Assembly (NCBI RefSeq): GCF_018687785.1
Contig: NZ_LTBL01000001.1
Coordinates: forward strand, 2,099,780 to 2,163,779
From: Methanovulcanius yangii
Lineage (GTDB): Archaea; Halobacteriota; Methanomicrobia; Methanomicrobiales; Methanomicrobiaceae
Length of the DNA: 64,000 nt
Direction: 5' to 3'
In this document: piece by piece, positions 53,108-61,813 of the stretch
How positions within the stretch are numbered: the stretch's first letter is position 1
Layout of the letters: each line of letters starts with the position of its first letter
The notes under the pieces: model-generated
The model's input: only the letters and a program-made list of their open reading frames with translations
What the model was told of the DNA's origin: nothing
Database searches by the model: none
Program-made: the position numbers and the translations under genes

Positions 53108-54316
53108 TCAGTAGTACTGCTCGGTATATGGGTTGGGAGCGATGCTCTTCGTCCTCGAGGGATCCAGATATGAAACCTCGAATCCCGGGATGATGACCCG
53201 TGATGCCGGAAGGGCGGTCTTTGTAAGGTCGACCGCACAGACCCGGTCGGCATGGGGGTCGACGGCGGATAGTACTGTGCGGATATCCTCGTCCACGTAT
53301 CTGCTGCTCAGGTCTGGGACATCTTCCACGGGGAGGGCCCCGGCCTCGGCGAACCATATTTTGTTGATGCGTTTGTACCGTTCGTATCCTGCCTTCTCGA
53401 TCATCCCATGGCGGATCTTGACCACGCCGGATTCCTTTGCATGCAGGTGCCCCGCCCGGTTGCAGATGATTGAAAGGAGCGCCTTTTCCGCAGCGCATTC
53501 CGGGTTCAGGTCGGTAGCACTCCCGGTGATGACCATGAAGGGGTCGCGGGCAATGGTATCGTCCGCCGCCGCGGCCACGGTTGGAACACCCGTTTTCCCG
53601 GGAATAAGCCAGAGATGGACATCGATTCCTTCGCCCGCGAGGATTTCGCAGATGTCGGCAACCGGGCTACCGTCGTCGAATGTCAGGCGGACGGGGAATG
53701 AACCTTCCTGGTGGGCAACGCTCATGGCATCATTTTCGATGACTTCGAGCATTCCCCGCAGGAGTGCCTCTTCGGGTTCGTATCCTGCCGCAAGGCCGTT
53801 TGCGTCACTTCTGAAGAGCTGGGCTGCCATGCTCATCGGATCATAGGGATAATATACAGCATTTGCAGGAATCTGACACTCCGCATTATTCAGGAGGTCC
53901 CATGCGGTACACCACTGGAGCTGTTCTCCAACTTCGAGCGTGCGGGGGAGAATCAGGTCATGCGGGTCGACGGCACGGGTGAGGCCAATCTGTTCATAGG
54001 ATGCAATATTAAAAACGCGGCCCCGGTATTCCCCGGAGAAACGCTCGACCGCCTCCAGCATTGCCGCAGATTTTGCATATGCGGCGGTCATCCCGGCCCC
54101 GGTATGGACCGGTTTGGAACCCGGCGGCGCACGGGGGCGGATTGCTGCCCACACGGGAATGCCGAGACGGTCGAGGTGGGTGATATCCACGACCTCCGCA
54201 ACGCCGATCTCCTGCATGATTGGTTCTGCAGCGGCGCATACATCCTCAGGGTGCATGATCTGCCGGCAAATATTGTCAAATCCGTATTCAAGGTGGCGTA
54301 GGGTAAAGGGTGTCAT
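53108..54316 (-). CDS. YcaO-domain protein
   Basis: YcaO enzymes use ATP to activate a backbone amide. In methanogens one YcaO, with TfuA, thioamidates a glycine of methyl-coenzyme M reductase. The 402-residue product has the ATP-binding pattern AYAKSAAMLEAVERFSGEY and GMLEVIENDAMS, both with conserved glutamates. HTGAGMT and ADGNGLAAG-like segments (here SDANGLAAGYEPEEALLRG) are typical. No TfuA gene is adjacent. I chose ATG 54316 (MTPFTLRHLEYG); ATG 54340 is possible. It is convergent with aglB and divergent from DUF2098. Confidence 0.88.
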   Translation of the reverse strand: MTPFTLRHLEYGFDNICRQIMHPEDVCAAAEPIMQEIGVAEVVDITHLDRLGIPVWAAIRPRAPPGSKPVHTGAGMTAAYAKSAAMLEAVERFSGEYRGRVFNIASYEQIGLTRAVDPHDLILPRTLEVGEQLQWCTAWDLLNNAECQIPANAVYYPYDPMSMAAQLFRSDANGLAAGYEPEEALLRGMLEVIENDAMSVAHQEGSFPVRLTFDDGSPVADICEILAGEGIDVHLWLIPGKTGVPTVAAAADDTIARDPFMVITGSATDLNPECAAEKALLSIICNRAGHLHAKESGVVKIRHGMIEKAGYERYKRINKIWFAEAGALPVEDVPDLSSRYVDEDIRTVLSAVDPHADRVCAVDLTKTALPASRVIIPGFEVSYLDPSRTKSIAPNPYTEQYY

Positions 54317-54372
54317 TCGTACACCAACATTGTGCGCCAATTTTTATATTTTCGCCGATTCCATGTAGATCA

Positions 54373-54666
54373 ATGGAAAGTGAGATGATCGTTCCCGGTG
54401 TCCGGGCCCGGTATCCTGCCACCGGCACTTCCGGAACCGTGGTCCGCCTGGAGGAGATAGAGGGAAGGGCCTTCGCAGAGATTGATTCGACCGGTCTCCT
54501 GTACAGGACGGACAGGCTGGTTCTTGTGGAAGGGTCGGAGAGGCCAAAGGGGAAGCATGAACGAAGTGCAGAATCTCTCGATGATTACCGGCATCTGAAA
54601 GAGATCGAATCGTCAGACGACCTCCGCGAACGGTACGATGATGTCACCGGCGTCGGGGCCGGATAA
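54373..54666 (+). CDS. DUF2098 family protein
   Basis: Small protein found mainly in methanogens, function unknown. 97 residues: a beta-rich domain IVPGVRARYPATGTSGTVVRLEE, then RTDRLVLVEG, and a charged tail. ATG 54373 is preferred; the upstream in-frame ATG at 54310 would read through the promoter. A T-rich stretch after the stop is shared with the convergent nikR gene. Confidence 0.82.
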   Translation: MESEMIVPGVRARYPATGTSGTVVRLEEIEGRAFAEIDSTGLLYRTDRLVLVEGSERPKGKHERSAESLDDYRHLKEIESSDDLRERYDDVTGVGAG

Positions 54667-54679
54667 AAAAATATAATTT

Positions 54680-55102
54680 TTAGTCTTCAATCGGGATCGT
54701 CGTCAGCTTGACCGATTCGACCCCTTTCTGTGCCATCAGACGTTCTGCAATACTTTTCATCTTGTCTGCCTCGCCGCGAAGGAGGATGACCTCAACACAC
54801 TTGTCGTGGTTGACATGGGAATGAAGTGAACACTGGATGACCGAGAGGTAATCATGCTGAATTTCGGTGAGTATCTGGAGAAGCCCCCGCTGTTCATGGT
54901 CGTAGACCATGGTGATGACCCCCTGGCGTTCCCCGCTCACGTCCGACATCCACTTGTAATACGTGATATAATTCCGAATTGCATCACGGATACCCTCTGA
55001 TCGCGATGAATATCCCCGAAGATCCAGAATTTCGTCGAATTTATCGAGAAGGTTTTTGGGCAGGGAGATCCCGATTCGGGAAAGGTCTGAATCATTTGAC
55101 AT
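54680..55102 (-). CDS. nikR: Nickel-responsive regulator NikR
   Basis: Ribbon-helix-helix repressor of nickel uptake with a C-terminal ACT-type nickel domain; 140 residues is normal. The N-terminal RIGISLPKNLLDKFDEIL is the DNA-binding strand-helix. The nickel ligands are present with E. coli spacing: His94, His96 and Cys102 in LHSHVNHDKC, plus His83 in IQHDY. Methanogens depend on nickel for F430 and hydrogenases. A short palindrome (55120-55131) upstream could be its own operator. Confidence 0.95.
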   Translation of the reverse strand: MSNDSDLSRIGISLPKNLLDKFDEILDLRGYSSRSEGIRDAIRNYITYYKWMSDVSGERQGVITMVYDHEQRGLLQILTEIQHDYLSVIQCSLHSHVNHDKCVEVILLRGEADKMKSIAERLMAQKGVESVKLTTIPIED

Positions 55103-55119
55103 AAAAAACCTCGCTAATA

Positions 55120-55131
55120 ATGCATTTGCAT
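55120..55131. promoter_or_regulatory. Palindrome upstream of nikR
   Basis: ATGCA-TT-TGCAT, a perfect 5-bp inverted repeat 18 bases before the nikR start. The position suits autoregulation. Half-sites of known NikR operators are similar in size but farther apart, so this is only a candidate. Confidence 0.35.
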
Positions 55132-55315
55132 CGGTATAGTTGTACTTTTTGTTTATTCATTTAAATTTTTTATTACATCGTGTGAAAATGGACTCATCAT
55201 TCAGGCTCAATACAAATATTTAACCCCCCCGCGGTCCAACCCGAAGGGCACGATTGCCGGCACAGAGTAGGTATAAGTAGTGCGGTTGTATATTTATAAG
55301 GAGGTTTGAAATTCA

Positions 55316-56548
55316 TTGAGTGATCCATTAATTCCCAGTGTCAATATCGGTGTCGTCGGCCATGTTGACCATGGCAAAACGACACTGGTTTCCGGCTTGA
55401 CCGGTTCATGGACAGACCGGCATAGCGAGGAAATCAAACGAGGTATATCGATACGTCTCGGGTACGCAGACGCGGTCGTCTACCGGTGCCCGGAGTGCGC
55501 CGGTGCTGATTCCTTTACCAGCAGCAAGACGTGCCCGGTATGCGGAGGGGACGCCGAGCCTGTCCGGACCGTATCCTTTGTCGATGCCCCCGGGCACGAG
55601 ACACTGATGGCGACGATGCTTTCGGGATCGGCGCTGATGGACGGGGCGATGCTCGTTATCGCGGCGAATGAACGATGTCCGCAGCCCCAGACCAAGGAAC
55701 ATTTGATGGCACTTGAACTTGTGGGCATTGAAAATATCGTCATCGTTCAGAACAAGATCGATGTCGTCTCACAGGCGGATGCGCTCGAAAACTACCGGCA
55801 GATCAAGAAGTTCGTCAAGGGAACGATCGCCGAAAACGCTCCGGTCATTCCGGTTTCCGCACAGAAAGGGATCAATATCGGCGCCCTTCTTCAGGCGCTC
55901 AATGAGTATATTCCCGAACCGAAGCGTGATCCGGAAGAGAATCCCCTCATGCTCATTGCCCGCTCCTTTGACATCAACAAACCCGGCTGCAGCTGGAGGG
56001 AGGTCAAAGGAGGGGTAATCGGCGGATCACTCACCAGAGGGGTCTTCAACGAGGGCGATGACATCGAAATTCGGCCCGGACGAAAGGTGCAGATTGAGAA
56101 CCAGACGATATGGGAGCCAATCGAAACAAAGATCACCACAATCAATGCCGGTCGTCGTAAGGTCCAGACCGCGACCCCCGGCGGCCTTCTCGGTGTGGGC
56201 ACGAAGCTCGACCCGGCGCTTACCAAGAGTGATGCGCTTGCGGGTCAGGTTGCGGGCCACGTTGGCGCCCTTCCCCCGGTATGGGACCGTCTCTCCTTCC
56301 AGGTCAGTCTGATGGACCGGGTTGTCGGGTCGGATGACGAGTTCACCATTGAACCGCTGCGCCACAAGGAACCGCTGATGCTTTCCGTCGGTACTGCCGT
56401 GACGGTAGGCATCGTCGTGAACACGAAGAAGGATGTCGTCGATGTGGTGCTCAAGCGTCCCGTCTGTGTCGAAACCGGCTCAAGGATCGCCATATCCCGG
56501 CAGGTCGGCGGCAGATGGCGCCTTATCGGAATGGGGACGTTAGTATAA
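55316..56548 (+). CDS. eif2g: Translation initiation factor aIF2 subunit gamma
   Basis: GTPase core of the ternary complex that delivers initiator tRNA. G1 [10 protein letters not shown], the switch region [14 protein letters not shown]3 DAPGHE, G4 NKID. Zinc-knuckle cysteines are in YRCPECAG and TCPVCGG. Length 410 is normal. The start is TTG 55316, ten bases after AAGGAGGT (55298-55305). It heads a run of translation and transcription genes reaching 61065. Confidence 0.97.
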   Translation: MSDPLIPSVNIGVVGHVDHGKTTLVSGLTGSWTDRHSEEIKRGISIRLGYADAVVYRCPECAGADSFTSSKTCPVCGGDAEPVRTVSFVDAPGHETLMATMLSGSALMDGAMLVIAANERCPQPQTKEHLMALELVGIENIVIVQNKIDVVSQADALENYRQIKKFVKGTIAENAPVIPVSAQKGINIGALLQALNEYIPEPKRDPEENPLMLIARSFDINKPGCSWREVKGGVIGGSLTRGVFNEGDDIEIRPGRKVQIENQTIWEPIETKITTINAGRRKVQTATPGGLLGVGTKLDPALTKSDALAGQVAGHVGALPPVWDRLSFQVSLMDRVVGSDDEFTIEPLRHKEPLMLSVGTAVTVGIVVNTKKDVVDVVLKRPVCVETGSRIAISRQVGGRWRLIGMGTLV

Positions 56549-56929
56549 GTGAAGGTCCTCCTTGACGCCAATGCACTGATGATCCCGGTTCAGTTCGGGA
56601 TTGACATCTTTTCGGAGATCGAGGCGCTCGTTGGTGCGTATGAGCCGGTGACCCTTGTGGATGTCACCAGGGAGCTTGCGGGCATTGCCTCCGGAAAGGG
56701 GCGTGATGCAGCGGCCGCACGGGTCGGCATCCGGCTTGCCGACAGGTGCCGGGTGGAAAAGAGCCCGTACGACGACATACCCGTCGACGAGCGCATCATC
56801 CGCTATGCGGTTGAGAACGGATGCATGGTTGCAACGAACGACCGCCAGCTCAGAAGCGCACTCCTCAAACGAAATATTGATGTGGTATATCTGCGTGAAA
56901 AAAAGAAATTAGAGATCATTCGGGGCTAA
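56549..56929 (+). CDS. PIN-domain protein (Fcf1/Utp24-like)
   Basis: Predicted nuclease, 126 residues. The N-terminal KVLLDANALMIPVQFGIDI carries the first PIN aspartate; further acidic residues are in VDVTREL, DERIIRYAVENG and ATNDRQLRSALL. This form is related to eukaryotic Fcf1/Utp24, which cuts pre-18S rRNA, so a role in rRNA processing is likely. GTG 56549 follows the aIF2 gamma stop directly. The location in a translation operon supports the role. Confidence 0.88.
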   Translation: MKVLLDANALMIPVQFGIDIFSEIEALVGAYEPVTLVDVTRELAGIASGKGRDAAAARVGIRLADRCRVEKSPYDDIPVDERIIRYAVENGCMVATNDRQLRSALLKRNIDVVYLREKKKLEIIRG

Positions 56930-56941
56930 CAGGGTGAGTTC

Positions 56942-57511
56942 ATGTATTACAAAATGAAACTTGAAGACAAGGTGCGGGTGCCGCCACTCCGTCTGGGCGA
57001 AGACATCGAGACGGTGGTCATGGACGTCCTCCAGGAACAGCTGGAAGGAAGCATCGACAAGAATATCGGTATTTTCATTGCCGTAACCAAGATCCTCGGC
57101 ATCGGCGAGGGGGATATCATACCGGGCGACGGGGCGGTCTTTTATTCCGTCGAGTTTGAGGCGATCGTCCTCAGGCTCGCCCAGCAGGAAGTAATCGAGG
57201 GCATCGTCGTGGAGACGACCAGTTTCGGCTCCTTCGTCTCTCTCGGTCCGATCGATGCCATGCTGCATGTCAGTCAGATTTCGGATGACTTCATCAGTTA
57301 TGATGAGAAGAACGGCCGGCTCGTCTGCCAGGAGACGAAGCGGCAGATATCCGTCGGCGACGGCCTCCGGGCACGTATCGTCTCGCTCTCCCTCTCGGAA
57401 AGGGAGCCGCGCGAGAGCAAGATCGGCCTTACGATGCGCCAGTCGGGTCTCGGGACCGAGCAGTGGCTGGCCGACGAGGCAGAGAAGGAGAAATCCTCCC
57501 ATGGCGAGTAA
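56942..57511 (+). CDS. rpo7: RNA polymerase subunit Rpo7 (RpoE')
   Basis: Stalk subunit of archaeal RNA polymerase, pairing with Rpo4. 189 residues: N-terminal tip domain (MYYKMKLEDKVRVPPLRLGED) and a C-terminal S1/OB domain (GIVVETTSFGSFVSLGPIDAMLHVSQISDD). The end overlaps spt4 by 11 bases. It is twelve bases after the PIN gene. Confidence 0.97.
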   Translation: MYYKMKLEDKVRVPPLRLGEDIETVVMDVLQEQLEGSIDKNIGIFIAVTKILGIGEGDIIPGDGAVFYSVEFEAIVLRLAQQEVIEGIVVETTSFGSFVSLGPIDAMLHVSQISDDFISYDEKNGRLVCQETKRQISVGDGLRARIVSLSLSEREPRESKIGLTMRQSGLGTEQWLADEAEKEKSSHGE

Positions 57512-57698
57512 GAAACAGCAGAACGTCTGCAGGGGCTGCCACCGTCTGGTGGACGGTGAGGCCTGTGTCATGTGCGGCGGTACGAACCTGACGGAAGACT
57601 GGGCCGGATACCTTGTGGTCATCGACCCCCGGCATTCCGATATTGCGCATAAGATGAATATCGATGCGCCCGGCCGTGTTGCACTGAAGGTTCGCTGA
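57501..57698 (+). CDS. spt4: Transcription elongation factor Spt4 (RpoE'')
   Basis: Small zinc protein that binds Spt5 and improves polymerase processivity. 65 residues: zinc ligands Cys10, Cys13, Cys22 and Cys25 (VCRGCHRL and ACVMCGG), then DWAGYLVVIDPRHSDIA. The ATG at 57501 is inside a longer frame but is the clear start. It sits between rpo7 and the dephospho-CoA kinase gene, the usual archaeal order. Confidence 0.96.
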   Translation: MASKKQQNVCRGCHRLVDGEACVMCGGTNLTEDWAGYLVVIDPRHSDIAHKMNIDAPGRVALKVR

Positions 57699-58208
57699 AT
57701 GGACTATACCCTTCCCCGGGAGAACCGAAGGTACTTCAAGGAACCCTTCGGCCCCCTCTATTCTTCTGTTGAGGATGCGATGGACGTCATCCGCGGCAGG
57801 ATGGTTATTGCGGTCGGCGATATGGTGACCCGCAATCTTCTCATTGCGGGAATTACGCCGGATGTGGCGGTCATAGACGGCATCACCATGCGCAGCCCCT
57901 GCCGGGAGACGCCGCTTCTCTCCTCCCGCCGTATAGAGGTGGCAAATCCCCCGGGGATGCTGACCGGTGAGCTGATTGCCGCACTGGATGAGGGAGTGGC
58001 CGCTTCCCCCGTCCTCGTCTTTGTGGACGGAGAGGAGGATCTTGCGGTCATCCCCGCGGTGCTCGCCGCCCCCGACGGCGCCGTTGTCCTTTATGGGCAG
58101 CCGTGCGAGGGCGTTGTGGCGCTTCTGGTCGATGCTGAACGAAAAAGAAAGGCTGAGTGGCTTCTGAGTCTCTTCGAGAAGAGTGATGAAGTTGATCACG
58201 ACTTTTAA
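57699..58208 (+). CDS. GTP-dependent dephospho-CoA kinase (DUF359)
   Basis: Last step of archaeal coenzyme A synthesis, using GTP. 169 residues with the DUF359 blocks VAVGDMVTRNLL (here VIAVGDMVTRNLLIAG), DVAVIDGITMR, ANPPGMLTGEL, VFVDGEEDLAVIPAVL and YGQPCEGVV. It begins at the base after the spt4 stop, within the same operon. Confidence 0.94.
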   Translation: MDYTLPRENRRYFKEPFGPLYSSVEDAMDVIRGRMVIAVGDMVTRNLLIAGITPDVAVIDGITMRSPCRETPLLSSRRIEVANPPGMLTGELIAALDEGVAASPVLVFVDGEEDLAVIPAVLAAPDGAVVLYGQPCEGVVALLVDAERKRKAEWLLSLFEKSDEVDHDF

Positions 58209-58240
58209 GTAATTTTCATAACAATATTGTAGGGATATCG

Positions 58241-58552
58241 ATGGACTTTGAATTTATCAGAGATGAAGAGAACGGGCTTCTAAATCGGAGGGAACTTGAT
58301 TTCGTCCTTACGTTTGAAGGGGCAACCCCGTCGCGCAGGATGATTCTGGAAAAGCTCTGTGCCCTCCAGAATGTAAAAGAACGCCTCGTTGTACTCGATT
58401 CAATCAAGACGAGCTTTGGCAAACAGGAGCTCACCGGGTACGCACGCATCTATGAAGATGAAGACAGCCTGAAGCGCGTTGAACCGGCACATCTTGTCGA
58501 GCGCACGGGCGCACCGGAAGAAGAGGCCGAAGAGGCAGCAGAGGAGGCATAA
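58241..58552 (+). CDS. rps24e: Ribosomal protein S24e
   Basis: Archaeal/eukaryal small-subunit protein, 103 residues. The blocks [22 protein letters not shown] and [21 protein letters not shown] are characteristic. The C-terminus is acidic and low-complexity ([11 protein letters not shown]). Two bases separate it from rps27ae. Confidence 0.96.
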   Translation: MDFEFIRDEENGLLNRRELDFVLTFEGATPSRRMILEKLCALQNVKERLVVLDSIKTSFGKQELTGYARIYEDEDSLKRVEPAHLVERTGAPEEEAEEAAEEA

Positions 58553-58554
58553 GG

Positions 58555-58710
58555 ATGGCAATCAAGCGCTCAGCGTACTATACGGTCGAGGGTGACAAGG
58601 CCGTCATCCAGAAGAAATACTGCCCCCGCTGCGGACCCGGTGTCTGTATGGCAGAGCACAAGGACAGGCTTTCCTGTGGCAAGTGCGGATATACCGAATT
58701 CAAGAAATAA
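58555..58710 (+). CDS. rps27ae: Ribosomal protein S27ae
   Basis: 51-residue zinc-ribbon small-subunit protein. Cysteines 23, 26, 41 and 44 in YCPRCGPGV and [10 protein letters not shown] form the ribbon. AAGG lies just before the ATG, and the gene begins two bases after rps24e. It is the archaeal counterpart of the ribosomal part of ubiquitin-S27a. Confidence 0.95.
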   Translation: MAIKRSAYYTVEGDKAVIQKKYCPRCGPGVCMAEHKDRLSCGKCGYTEFKK

Positions 58711-58713
58711 GCG

Positions 58714-60294
58714 ATGCCTGAACAGGGGCATATACTCGGAATTGAGGGTACCGCCTGGAACCTCAGTGCCGCTCTTTTTGGCGATGACGACGTCATTTCG
58801 CTCTATTCATCACCGTATCAGCCTCCGTCGGGGGGAATTCATCCCCGTGAGGCGGCCCAGCATCATGCCTCGAAGATGAAAGAGGTGGTGAGCGCGGTGA
58901 TCGGCGACCCGTCGGCAATCCGCGCCGTCGCGTTCTCGCAGGGGCCGGGGCTGGGGCCGTGCCTCCGAACTGTGGGTACCGCAGCACGGGCTCTCGCACT
59001 TGCCCTTGACGTGCCCCTCGTCGGCGTCAACCACTGTGTCGCCCATGTTGAAGTCGGCCGATGGGCCTGCGGGTGCGATGATCCGATCACCCTCTACGCG
59101 AGCGGGGCCAATACACAGGTTCTGGGATTCCTGGGGAAACGCTACCGGATATTCGGCGAGACCCTCGACATCGGCATCGGCAACGGCCTTGACAAGTTTG
59201 CCCGCAGCAAGGGGATGACGCATCCCGGCGGCCCGCAGATCGAGGCGCTGGCACGAACGGGCGATCCCATCGATCTTCCCTATACGGTCAAGGGAATGGA
59301 TCTTGCCTTCTCCGGCCTGATCTCGGCGGCTTCATCCTCCCCTGCCGCCCTTCCCGACGTCTGTGCGGGCCTGCAGGAGACGGCGTTTGCGATGTGCGTC
59401 GAGGTGACCGAACGGGCGCTTGCCCATTCGGGGAAGGACGAGGTGCTCCTGGTGGGCGGCGTCGGGGCGAACGGCCGCCTGCAGGAGATGCTTGCCACGA
59501 TGTGCGAGGAGCGCGGAGCCTCCTTTTATGTCCCGCCCCGGAAGTACATCGGCGACAACGGGGCGATGATCGCCTATACGGGAAAGATCATGCTGGAGGC
59601 GGGTGCGACCCTTGCGATCGGCGACTCGGCGGTGAACGCAGGGTACCGCTCAGACGAGGTCGAGGTGACGTGGCGGACGGGCGATGGGCATGCCGCCTTT
59701 GTCCGGGCGGATGCGATGGCTGACGCGGGTGCACGTGGGGCCGAGGCGCTGGTGACGCGCCGGGGGCCTGATGTCGTCAAACGGCGTCTCTCCAAGGGCT
59801 ACCGCACCCCCCGCCTCGACGCCCGCCTCATTGCCGAACGCACCCGTGCCGAGGCGCGGCTGATCGCCGCGGCACGAAAGGCGGGGGTCGCAACGCCGGT
59901 CATCCGTGACGTAACGCACGACAGTATCGTGATGGAGTACATTGAAGGTGCGATGCTCAAGCGGGTCCTTTCGCCTCCGGGCGTGGAACGTGCGGGGGAG
60001 ATGGTCGGCCGGATGCATGCAGCGGGCATCATCCACGGCGATCTGACGACGAGCAATATCATCATGCGGGGGGAGGTGCCGGTCTTCATCGACTTTGGCC
60101 TCTCCTTTGTCTCCCGTGAGACCGAGGCGCGGGGGGTGGACGTGCACGTCTTCTTCCAGACCCTCGAGAGCACGACAAGGGACTACGAGCGCCTCTCGCG
60201 TGCCTTCAGGGACGGGTATGCCGCGGCAACGGATGATGCGGACGAGGTCTTCGAGCGGGTGGAGGAGATCCGGATGCGGGGGCGGTACCTGTGA
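58714..60294 (+). CDS. kae1-bud32: Bifunctional Kae1-Bud32 (t6A tRNA modification, KEOPS)
   Basis: Fusion of the KEOPS catalytic subunit and its kinase/ATPase. The Kae1 part (about 1-325) binds metal through His107 and His111 (NHCVAHVEVG) and the aspartate in YIGDNGAM. The Bud32 part (about 345-526) has the small kinase fold with HGDLTTSNII and IDFGLSFVS. It makes threonylcarbamoyladenosine at position 37 of tRNAs reading ANN codons. The fusion is known in many Euryarchaeota. The last bases (GTGA) overlap the next gene. Confidence 0.96.
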   Translation: MPEQGHILGIEGTAWNLSAALFGDDDVISLYSSPYQPPSGGIHPREAAQHHASKMKEVVSAVIGDPSAIRAVAFSQGPGLGPCLRTVGTAARALALALDVPLVGVNHCVAHVEVGRWACGCDDPITLYASGANTQVLGFLGKRYRIFGETLDIGIGNGLDKFARSKGMTHPGGPQIEALARTGDPIDLPYTVKGMDLAFSGLISAASSSPAALPDVCAGLQETAFAMCVEVTERALAHSGKDEVLLVGGVGANGRLQEMLATMCEERGASFYVPPRKYIGDNGAMIAYTGKIMLEAGATLAIGDSAVNAGYRSDEVEVTWRTGDGHAAFVRADAMADAGARGAEALVTRRGPDVVKRRLSKGYRTPRLDARLIAERTRAEARLIAAARKAGVATPVIRDVTHDSIVMEYIEGAMLKRVLSPPGVERAGEMVGRMHAAGIIHGDLTTSNIIMRGEVPVFIDFGLSFVSRETEARGVDVHVFFQTLESTTRDYERLSRAFRDGYAAATDDADEVFERVEEIRMRGRYL

Positions 60295-60836
60295 ACGTCA
60301 CCATCGTCACCTCGAATGCCCACAAGGCGCATGAGATCAAGGAGTACTTCCGCGGCATTGCCGAGGTTCGGCATGTTGCGCTCGAGATCCCCGAGTTCAG
60401 GGACAATGATGTGGGCGTCATTGCCCGGACAAAGGCGGAGTACGCCTGGGAGGCGCTGCATGAGCCGGTGATGGTCGACGACACCGGATTTTTCATCCGG
60501 GCGCTCAAAGGGTTTCCGGGCCCGTATGCCGCCTATGTGCTGGAGACGATCGGGATGCCGGGGATCCTGCGGCTCCTCGTGGGAGAGGAGGATCGTAGCG
60601 CCTACTTCGAGACGGCCATCGGGTACGCCGACGAGACGGGCAGCGTGAGGATCTTTCGCGGCCGGGTCGACGGCACCATCGTCCGTCCCCGCGGAAGCGC
60701 GGGATTCGGATATGATCCCATCTTCGAGGTCGAGGGGAGGACTCTTGCGGAACTGACGACGGAGGAGAAGGGGGCAATCTCCCATCGTGGCCGGGCGCTT
60801 GAAAATCTGCGCGAGTATCTTTCGTCAGGGGTATGA
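60291..60836 (+). CDS. XTP/dITP diphosphatase (RdgB/HAM1 family)
   Basis: House-cleaning enzyme that removes deaminated purine nucleotides. 181 residues: TSNAHKAHEI at the N-terminus, VDDTGFFIRAL with catalytic aspartates, and GFGYDPIFEV near the C-terminus, all family hallmarks. GTG 60291 overlaps the Kae1-Bud32 stop (GTGA). Confidence 0.95.
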   Translation: MNVTIVTSNAHKAHEIKEYFRGIAEVRHVALEIPEFRDNDVGVIARTKAEYAWEALHEPVMVDDTGFFIRALKGFPGPYAAYVLETIGMPGILRLLVGEEDRSAYFETAIGYADETGSVRIFRGRVDGTIVRPRGSAGFGYDPIFEVEGRTLAELTTEEKGAISHRGRALENLREYLSSGV

Positions 60837-60918
60837 CCTCACGTTCGGGGGGGAACCAAACTGTTAATAGGGCAGACCGCGTTGTATATAGAACTGAAAA
60901 ATAGTAGGTATTTGGACT

Positions 60919-61065
60919 ATGGCACGTTTTCCTGAAGCAGAATCACGGCTCCTCAATGTAAAGATCTGCATGCGCTGCAATGCACGTAATGCACCGCGTG
61001 CAACGACCTGTCGAAAATGCGGATACAAGGCGCTCCGGCCGAAATCCAAAGAGAGAAAGGGATAA
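60919..61065 (+). CDS. rpl40e: Ribosomal protein L40e
   Basis: 48-residue zinc protein of the large subunit, too short for most gene finders. Cysteines 17, 20, 31 and 34 (ICMRCNAR and TCRKCGYK) make the zinc site, and the tail is basic (RPKSKERKG). A TATA-like run (GTATATAG near 60885) lies upstream, so it may have its own promoter as well as read-through from the cluster. Confidence 0.94.
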   Translation: MARFPEAESRLLNVKICMRCNARNAPRATTCRKCGYKALRPKSKERKG

Positions 61066-61074
61066 TATTTTTGT

Positions 61075-61093
61075 GTGGTTTTTTGAAAACCAC
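61075..61093. terminator. Hairpin with T/A arms between convergent genes
   Basis: GTGGTTTT-TTG-AAAACCAC, a perfect 8-bp stem placed between rpl40e and the convergent DUF1917 gene. T runs flank it on both strands, so it can end both transcripts. Confidence 0.6.
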
Positions 61094-61105
61094 TCACAAT
61101 ACCGG

Positions 61106-61753
61106 TTATGCACTGTAGTACGTAACCCTTTTTCCTTTTTCGCTGTATTCACCCTGGAACGTTTCGATATTGCGCTTGTACCCGATCCGCTGTTCGACTC
61201 CCAGGGAGCGGAGCACCTCGCGTATCCGCATCACATCATCTTCATCTTCCCAGTCTGCCGTATGGACGTAGATGACCATCCGCTCGTCCCGTGATTCCGG
61301 GCTCTGTTTTGCCGTCGAGACCTTTGCCGAGATGCCCAGTCGTCCCTCGCAGGTGGCGTCGCGGACCATCTTCCACATCCCGTCGACCTCATCCCGGTCC
61401 AAAAATATCAGCCATTTACCTGCCTTTTCGGCATTGGCGAGGGCGGGGTCGAATCCGGGAGCATCCTGCAGGATCCAGAAGATGCGGGTGGTCTTAGTAG
61501 GGATGACGCCCTCTCCGGAACAGAAAAGGTCATAGATGGCATCCGCACTCCCATAGCCCCCAAGGAGTGCGTCCGAGAGGTCGGGATAGTCCTCCCTGAA
61601 TGAAAGAAACGCCGCATTGAATTCCTCCCTGAAATTCTCTCCTGATTCGACAAGCTCGAACAGGAAATGTCCTCCCCGTTTCAGATGCTTGTTGAGGAGG
61701 ATCTCGAACAGTCCATAGGCGACATCGGCAAGCGCTTCACCCTCGGTATCCAT
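61106..61753 (-). CDS. DUF1917 / BLES03-like protein
   Basis: 215 residues. The C-terminal half (about 90-215) has the DUF1917 pattern: FWILQDAPGFD, AGKWLIFLDRDEVDGMWKMV, LGISAKVSTAKQ, MVIYVHTADWEDEDDVMRIREVLRSLGV and a closing YKRNIETFQGEYSEKGKRV. This family (human BLES03, fungal homologues) has been proposed to resemble phosphothreonine lyases, without proof. The N-terminal 80 residues are not recognised. It is a single-gene unit convergent with rpl40e. Confidence 0.8.
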   Translation of the reverse strand: MDTEGEALADVAYGLFEILLNKHLKRGGHFLFELVESGENFREEFNAAFLSFREDYPDLSDALLGGYGSADAIYDLFCSGEGVIPTKTTRIFWILQDAPGFDPALANAEKAGKWLIFLDRDEVDGMWKMVRDATCEGRLGISAKVSTAKQSPESRDERMVIYVHTADWEDEDDVMRIREVLRSLGVEQRIGYKRNIETFQGEYSEKGKRVTYYSA

Positions 61754-61813
61754 GATATTCTCGTTTTGAGCCAGTATATTTATACCACGCGATTTTGCCG
61801 TGTGTAAAAAAGG

